A DNA stretch of 64,000 nt from Bathymodiolus brooksi (Eukaryota; Mollusca; Bivalvia; Mytilida; Modiolidae), in NCBI GenBank assembly GCA_963680875.1, contig OY804575.1, positions 29,602,494 to 29,666,493 on the forward strand. The letters are read 5' to 3'. Positions within the stretch are counted from its first letter, which is position 1, and each line of letters begins with the position of its first letter. The position numbers and the translations under genes are program-made. Under the pieces are notes generated by a model that did no database searches, had not been told where the DNA came from, and worked only from the letters and a program-made list of their open reading frames with translations. Of the stretch, positions 39,201 to 48,200 are shown one piece after another.

Positions 39201-42200
39201 CAGCAATATACCAGTTTCTCCTGCATATGGTGTTTACATCTCGCAATTGATTCGTTATGCAAGGGCCAGTAGCAATTATTCTGATTTCCTGAAACGTCAT
39301 CTTCATCTGAGAAACAGGCTACTGGACCAGGGCTATAAAAAGATTTGCCTTATTCGATCTCTTAAAAAGTTTATATTTCGATACCAAGATCTTGTCGAAA
39401 TATATTCCGTCTCTGCAGAAAAGATTATAAACGATGGATTTTCATATAGTGAAAATGTATAAAGATAGGGTGTCAACAAAAATGTCAAAAATATTTTTTT
39501 ATCACTGTGTGACGTAAAAGTATCTTTGACATTTACTTCACCAAGTTTGGTGCTGCTATTGACAACTGTTTTACCTGTTTTGTTCAAGTATTGTTATAAA
39601 TACTGTTATAGTGACAGCTGGAAACTTTGAGCCGTAATGAAAGGGGGAGGTTTGGCGCTTTAAAATCTGATTCAACCCACCATTTCTTTAGAAATGCCTG
39701 TACCAAGTCAGGGTCATTACGGTTTTCACAGTTTTCCGGTTGTTGACTGGTTTTGTCTGTTTATATACTTATGAGTTTTGACTTTCCCTTTGTAAGATTG
39801 TTCGGAGTTCGGTAATTTTGTTATTACCTTTATTGAACCAGTATATAAAGGGCAACTGCTCATAAATAACACAGTTTTCAGGTTTCTGTCAGTCCCCTCT
39901 ATATATTGGTTTGCCTGTATATAAAAAACATGTTGATCTGTGTGTGGCCCATTCTGTCTATGACATTTCAAGGCTTAGGTCATGATATCAAAGAAGCATA
40001 TCTGTTATGCAAAATAATACTGTTTTCAAGTGTATTTTTATTGCACTTTTAATTTAAATTATTTGGCATTATTGTACACTTATTATAGGTGTATTTTTTA
40101 TTGCACTTTTAATTTAAATTTGTTGGCGTTATTGTACACTTATTATTGGTTATATATATATATATATATATTTTTACACACCCACACAACTTTAAAGTTT
40201 CTATATTTAAATGTTTCAGCAAACACCAGAGGTTCAGGCTTTTGACATTATAGCAGTCAAACCTATGACTGAGAAACTTTTTCATGTAAGTACTGGTATA
40301 TAAGTGTACAAGTCATTTTAATTGTTCAGGTAATTTCCAGGTAAATTTTATATCAGGATGAGGTATAACGATTTTAAATTCTAAGACTGGCCTGATATTA
40401 TCTATTGTTCTCAAACAGTTACAGGAAATTAAAGTTCTACAGAATAATAATGTTCAGCTTTAAAAAGGTTGAATATTGAATATACATGTATCATGATATA
40501 AGAATATAGAAAACTTTTAAGATTAGCCTCATCTTTCATCAAATTCAAATTTGAGTTATTTGTATCTATGTTAAAGCTCAATAATGATCTTGTCAAGTTT
40601 TAAACATGGCACCTTATTTTGAATAGCAAAAGAAATAGGGCAATGAAGCAAACATTTTGATGTTAATAAATAAATGACCTCTGAGGGTCAAGTCTTTTGC
40701 GAGTCCTGCTCTTACTACATGTGTTAAGGTGACATGATAAACATAGAACATGTTATACAATATACAACTAGGAAGAACTGAGATACCTAAAAATTATGTC
40801 TCCCCTTAGTTATACAATATACAACTAGGAAGAACTGTTTTAGATACCTAAAACGTATGTCTTCCCTTAATGCACCCATCTGTACAACAATAAGTTACAC
40901 ATTATGAGTTGAATGTTGTGGAAAAAATATGTCATGAAAGCAAATAATTGCAAGCAGTGAACCAAAGTAATTACTATTAGAGTAAACTGGGAGCAAAAAC
41001 TTCTAAAATAACCAGAATGTGTTTGTTCTAGTCCATTAGAATTACATGTATATCAAAACTGAAATGGTTTGTGGAAAGTACAAGTATTGACAAAAGTATA
41101 CTGCAGTAACTGGTTTTTATAACATTTCCCTCTGTGTACAGTCATGACAGTGGGAGTGGACACTATTTGGGCAAAGTTTGAGACAATAATATAAATGGTC
41201 CACTGGGTGAACATATATTCTTGATAACATTTTATAGCAATCACTTTCTGAAATGAAATATGGAAAATGACATATGAATATATCACATTGTACCGTTTTT
41301 ATTTGGTTTCCATTTGGAATTTAATTTAATTTCAAAGGGCAGTGTGGTAGTGGACAGCTAGAAATGTTCAAAAGTCAATGACTGAAGTGTGAGACTAAAT
41401 GTTTGATCAGTTTCATGTATTGAAACATATCGGGTAAAACAAATTGAAGCAAAAGAGAGAGGTACAATTATTAACAAACAACACTTTTTGTTGGATTTAT
41501 TTGAATTATTTGACCTTGAGATCAAAGGTCAAGGTCCCACAAAGGTCATTACGGTATGCGACACACCACCTCATGGTCATGCACCCACATACCAAATATT
41601 GACCTATCTCGAAAGACAAAAATGTTATGGCCCGGACAAGAAAAGACTATTTAAAAAAAACATTATTTGACCTTGAGGTCAAAGGTCAATGTCTCATGAA
41701 GGTCATTATGGTATGCAGCACACCACCTTATGGTCATGCACCCACATACCCAATATAATTGACCTATCTGGAAAGAAAAAAAAGTTATGGTCCGGACAAG
41801 CTTCGCTGAGAAGAAGCGGAAGCGGAAGTGGAAGAAAAAAAAATCAAACTAAAGCAATATGTCTCCCTTCGTTCGAAGGGGAAACATAATTAATTACTCT
41901 TTGTGATGTCAATAGCAGGAAATGTGGACCCGAGACCTGTGACTCTAAGTCAAGTCCTGCTATTGACAGTACAAAGAGCAATTAATTGTTTTATTATAAC
42001 TCTTTTCTCTTAATGTTGCAAGTTTTTTGGAGAACCATCAAATACCAATTTTAAAGTCTATTTTGATAGAACTTGGCCATCCTTGAATTTCAAGGCAAGC
42101 AAGCTGAATACTAGTGCTTATGTTTTTTTTACTAAATTAAATGTTTTTGTTGATGTGTGTGTTTTTGTGTATTTTGGCCTTTGATGAATTAAGATATTGA

Positions 42201-45200
42201 TTAAAAAGTCAACTAAATATTACATTCTACAAACATTGGATGGAGTCAATATTGCTAGGACATATCTATCACATAATCAATAATGACTCCATCACAAGTC
42301 ATACTCTCAAAAATAATTGAGGATCACTTGATCCAAAGAGCCAATAGGAAGCATGTATTAAGCAATATATATTAATGAGGTATAATAAAATCATTTACTA
42401 ACAATAAATATAAAGTCAAACCTGCCCTAAAGGACACCTCTATATAACAAATCACTGTCTATAAAGGGCAGCATAATTATTTCCATTAATGGATAGAGTA
42501 TATAATTTTAACCTGTATATAAAGGGCAACTGCTCATAAATGCCACATTTTCATGTTCCTATGAGTGCCCTACAGGTTTAACTGTACATGTATAATATAC
42601 CAGTTTTTACTGACTTATTTCAGATTGCAGCTACTACTTTAAATGTTGATATAATCATCATAGAAGTAACACAGAAATTACCTTATCCAATCAAAAGACC
42701 CTCTATAAATGTTGTGAGTAATTCTGTTTAACACAATTAAATGTTTGCTTAATTTTGAGAAAGCAAATAACTACAATGAATGACTGATTATCTTTTGAAA
42801 CATGTCATACATTTTTGTATTTATTTTCATTCTTTTTTTTTCGTTTCAAGGTTTGTAGAAAAACCAAATGTCTTTTGATGTACATTATTTTGTGTAGTTT
42901 TCATCTATCGTATACAATGCATGTATGTATACATATATGTATTGTATGTTATTTGTATAACACTTTTCTATTTTAAAATTAACAATTACCAAACAAAAAT
43001 GTTTGTTTCATAATTTATTGATAATTTTCATTTTTGGAAACTGACATTTTTTTAGTACTGATATGGTACATTGGGACTTCATTGTTAATCAGATGGTATA
43101 TTCATTTAAATTAAGAGGGTAACGATTTTCATTGTTGAAAACTTGCCATTCTTTGGGTACACTTTGTTGATGCGATGAATTTGTAGTACTTGCCTGTTGC
43201 CAATGAAATCAATAAACTAGCACATAATTTGTTTATTAATGTGTTTGCATTCATGATTAAATGTGGAGATTCAAATGCAACACCCTATATGTAATTGTCC
43301 TATACCACTGAATGAAATTAAAAAAAAAATGTTTAAATTATTTATTTATTGAGTTATAACTCAACTGTACATATCTGATCTATTCCAGGCATTAGAGAGA
43401 GGGATATATTTTGAGATTCAATATAGTCCAGCAATAAGAGATAGTACATACAGAAAATATATGATAGCTAATGCTCAAAGCTTAATGAGAGTTTGTAAAG
43501 GAAAGGTAATACAAGCTATTATTATACTTTACTTTATATATTATATATAAAATAAAAGTGATGTTTTTACAAAATTGGTACCCCAGGGAAACATCACTGT
43601 TGTTCACCGGTCGACAAATGTGATGTTCCATGTGTGTCCGAAAATGTATCCATTTTTGCATTCCGGAATTACAATCTTGACCGAAAGTTATAAACACAAA
43701 TATGAAGTTTATGAAAACACAAGATAAAAACACACAAATAAGTGTTTATTGCATCCAACATTATTGTAAATAGAGTTTCGGTATAATAAAACAATTATTG
43801 CCTGCACTTGCGGTGAACATCATAATTATTCACCCTTGGGATGTTGTTTTCCCTCGGGAAAACAACACCCCTCGGGTGAACAATTATGATGTTCACCTTA
43901 AGTGCAGGCAATAATTGTATAAGGTTAAAAAAAAATTTATTCTGGTCTCCCACAAAGACCATTAATTTCTTTAGGTGTTTACTACTAATTGATGTTAAAT
44001 CTGTTAGAAATATCAGATATGATTTTTTTGTCCTAAGAGTAATGGCCTTTAACCAACAAATTTTACCTTTTTTTGCTGATAGTCAGTTTACTGTGAATAT
44101 TCACTGATCCTGCTTGTACTGTCTGTTTATGTTGTCACTAATTTTTATAATGGCATGTGATCTTTTTGAGTGGAAGCGAATCTGTGCATTTTTTTTTATT
44201 GTTTGTTTATATAGGTATTGCAGTTCAAGATACAATTATCAGTTGTCTACATGAAACTACAGTCATGCATTCATTATTAATACAAAAAAAATCAGAAATT
44301 TTGTGGACAATAAAAATTTTACATGTTATCATTGCGTACTACAGTGAAACCTGGTAAAAAAACGAACCCTGAATGAACTGGAATCATGTGTACACCAAAC
44401 TTTAAATCAAGTTCCAATATAGGAAATCTTAGTAAATTTACGTTGTATTAACTTAATACCTGTCTATTCCGAACACAAAAGTTGGTCCCAAGGTAGTTTG
44501 GTGGAGATAGGTTTGACTGTATATTTGAGGGGTTTAGCAAATAGTTGGACCTTGTTATTTAGAACTCAGATAAGTTGCTTCTCTTGATAGCTGGAAGTTA
44601 ACATTTGTCCATTCGTAGTAGCTCTCATACAGTATAACTCCAATAGTCATATATTTCTAGGTAGCATCACTGGTTTGTTCAACTTTGAGGTCTGAATGTA
44701 TTTAGTTGTATGAAAATTACAAATGTGCAATGCATTGTAATAAAAATATTGTCTTTTTCAGAATGTTGTTATTACTAGTGGATGTCAAAAGGTGAATATT
44801 AGCTTGTTATTAAATTATCAAAACTTCTATAAAAACTTGCTTATATACAAGTTTAACATTTTACCTGTATGTAACCAATTTTTTCATCATTAACTCTATC
44901 ATTATATCATTACATTTCCATAATGCATAAAAATAACACTTGCAATAGTCACATACCATATATGAAGTGTTAATTAACTCCTTTAGTAGCAACTTTTATC
45001 AATACAATTAAAGCTGCTTTAGTAACCATTTTCATATAGCAAAAACTTTCTTAATGTGCCCATAATCTTTTTTTACTGTGAAATGCTTTCATATTAATTT
45101 GCCCTGAAACATGAAACATGCCTAATCTGATGCATGTTTTGCCATATAAATAGATGAAATAATAAACAAAATAATTATCTTTATCTAATGAGTTAATTTA

Positions 45201-48200
45201 ATTTGTGCTATTATATATATTTCAGGCTATGGAATTAAGAGGACCGCATGATGTTGCAAATTTGTATCCTAAATTCAATACAACTATTAATTAAAAAGTA
45301 CATTTAAATATCCATATTTTTCCACTGATATTTGAAGTTTAAATGTTGAACATTACATAATGAACCTTCTTATTTCCCCCTCTAATATCCTTATTAAATT
45401 ACTTCCTGCACTTTACATTAGATTTTACCCTATGATGACTTTTCAGGCAAACTGATGTATGAAAATGCTGTTTATATGTAAACAACAACATTATTGTACG
45501 AAATATTTATCACATAATTTTAGATATTTGCCCATTTCGCCTGGTTTGGTGAGCCCTGTTATGATATATTATTATAATTTTAGATACTTATTATTATATA
45601 CGGGTATTATAATTCCTTAACTTCATCATTAGAGGTTTATTATATGGAATGACACAGGAGCAAGCTAAAGCTGCCATTACAACAAACTGTCAATCATTAT
45701 TATTACATGCAGGTAAAGATATATAATATAGTAAATCTGTTCATTATCAGTTAAACCTGTCTAAACTGGACACCTTAGGGAGCAACATTTATATGTAGAA
45801 TAGACAGGTATTCTATTATTGTTACTTTTCAACTATATTTTAATTATAAACCATTGACCAGCAGTAGGTTATTGACAAACTTGGTAAATTGTTATAAACA
45901 TACATTGTATGTACTTAAGTATTGTGTGTTCCTAAAACACTCCATTATTATGTACATTTTTGGAAAATATGAACTTTAGAAAAAGGTAGAAAAGTGAGAG
46001 TTTACTAAGCTATGCTGACCGTTTTACAATGTCATGAAGTTCAAAACTTGTCAAATTTAACTAAAAAGAGAAGAAACAAGCGTCATTCTATCCATTTTCC
46101 TCTTTCACATCAGAGCTTATACTGTTACTGTTCTCTCTACAATCAGGTACCAGAAAATCTTGTCTCAAAGACTAAGTAACACTGAAGATTATTTGACTCC
46201 TCTATTAGTACTCCAAATCACATGATTGCAGGATAATGATGTATACCCTGTATAAGTAACTACATATACTACAAATAATTTATCTGTTAGATATTATCAG
46301 GTGTTTTTGGCATAATATAATCTTGTTACGTCAATATTTGTTTGAAATTTGTTTTTTAAAAATGGTAACAACTTATGTTCATTTTTACAATGTTGCCTAT
46401 GTGGTATAAGCAACTAGTCATTCATCTTTGAAGGATTGGATTTATCATTTTGTTTAGTCTGGTTTTTTTGTTTTTTGTTTTTTTTGCATGATATGATATC
46501 ATACTTCTAGGGAACAACTATATAGTATCTCACTGGCTATAAGGGCAGTCTCATATTTTCCATTAATGAATAGTGTATATAATTTTAACCTGTATATAAT
46601 GGGCAACTGCTCATAAAGAGCAATTTTCAGGTTCCCTTGAGTGTCGTTTATATACAGGTTTGCCTGTATAATGTTGGTTTGATATGATGATTTTTATGAG
46701 ATTTACCACTTTATCAGCATATCCAGTTGTATATTTGTTTATATAAGTATTTTGTATCAGAATTATTATAAATACTGTCAATTTCTTATTGTTAGCTCAC
46801 CTCGCGGAAAGGCCATGTCTTGTGAGCTTTTGTTATCACTTGTCGTCTGTCATCACATTTTAATCTTTACCTCTGAAACCGCTCAGTCAAATGAACCGAA
46901 ACTTGGTAGGAAGCTTCAATGAAAGGTCCACTATAAAGATTGCTCATTTCGTCATGATACGTTTACAACCATGGCCACCATAAGCAATTTTTGTTCCTGG
47001 TTGGTCGATTTCTAAAAATGTTCTCCTCTGAAACTGCTGGCCAAATGAACCGAAACTTGGTAGGAAGCATCTATGGAAGGTCCTCTATAAAGATTGCTCA
47101 TTTGACCCATAAATAAACATGGCCACCATAGCCAATTCTTCTTTCTAGTTAGTTGATATCTAAAAATCATCTCCTCTGAAACCACTTGGCCAAATAATCA
47201 GAAACCTGGTAGGAAACATCTATGGAAGGTCCTCTATAAAGATTGGTCATTTTGATCCTGATCCGTTAACAAACATGACCAACACAGGCAATTCTTGTTT
47301 CTGATGGGTTGATTTCTAAAAATCTCCTCTGAAACTGCTTGGCCAAATGAACCGAAACTTAGTAGAAAGTATCTATGGAAGGTGCTCTATACATATTGCT
47401 CATTTTGTCCTGATCTGTTAACAAACATGGCCGCCATGGTCAATTCTTGTTTCTGATTGGCTGAAATTTAAACTAAAGGCTCCCAGGAGCCTGTATAGCT
47501 CACCTGGGTATAATAACATCAGTCAATAAAACTTGATAACTTCGGTCAAAAAATAACAAATGTAGCCCTCGTCATTGCAGCCCCCCTCTCCAAAAAAATT
47601 TGGGCAGGGGTTCCCCCTTTAATGTAAGTTATCAACATTGCTGTAAAAAAACATAAATGTCACTGATTCTCAAAATTTAGCTTTTGCTACTTCACATTTT
47701 GTAATAGAGTTGCTTCCCTTTGATTATTTGAGTAACCAAAAGCAGTGAAAGTCAACAAAAAAAAATGCATTTCAAGAGGAATAATTCTTCACACCGTTAT
47801 CAGATATTTTCAACTGTGGAACATTTTTGTAGATCTTGACATGCTGAACATTTTTGCAGTTTAAACTTAACATCTATCTCTTATAGTTTTTGAAATATAA
47901 GACGAAAAGTATTAAAATTTTAAAAAAAATTGATGAAAAAAGGGCAATAACTCCAAAATGGGTAATCAGATTTACTTCGAAATTGCAGGGTATGTAGATC
48001 TTGACATGCTGAACATTTTTACCCCATGTCAGATTTCTGATATTATTAATGGTTTTTGAGTTATTACCCAAAAACCTGCAATTTTACCATATGTTCTATT
48101 TTTAGTAACAGTGGCCATGTTGGTTGGTGCACGGCATCACCGGACACATTTTTGAAACTAGACACCCTAGTGATGATTCAGACCAAGTTTGGTTTCAATT

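Larger units (their letters stand above)
38032..39921. mobile_element. MITE (TATACAGTCAAA ends) split by a Penelope-like element
   Basis: Left half 38032-38128: TATACAGTCAAATCAGCCTT, AAAGGGCACCTATACATAAC, CACTGTCTATAAAGGGCAG. Right half 39836-39921: AACCAGTATATAAAGGGCAA, CTGCTCATAAATAACAC, ATATTGGTTTGCCTGTATA. The uninterrupted order is seen at 42409-42585 and 46500-46670, so the 1.7 kb between is an insertion. Confidence 0.85.
37334..40219. other. RPP30 intron 4, remainder
   Basis: Contains a perfect inverted repeat (37768), a nested MITE/Penelope-like insertion (38032-39921), a 59-bp duplication and an AT microsatellite. Other parts show nothing supportable. Confidence 0.6.
40286..42623. 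other. RPP30 intron 5, remainder
   Basis: Contains a 57-bp duplication (40752), a two-copy dispersed repeat (41500), hairpin H6 (41886) and a MITE (42409). A short inverted pair TGGAGTCAATATTG / CAATAATGACTCCA lies at about 42240-42286. Confidence 0.6.
43506..44761. other. RPP30 intron 7, remainder
   Basis: Holds hairpin H5 (43777) and a MITE (44340). Short ORFs at 43482-43733, 43886-44107 and 44157-44357 are palindrome or chance products. Confidence 0.6.
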
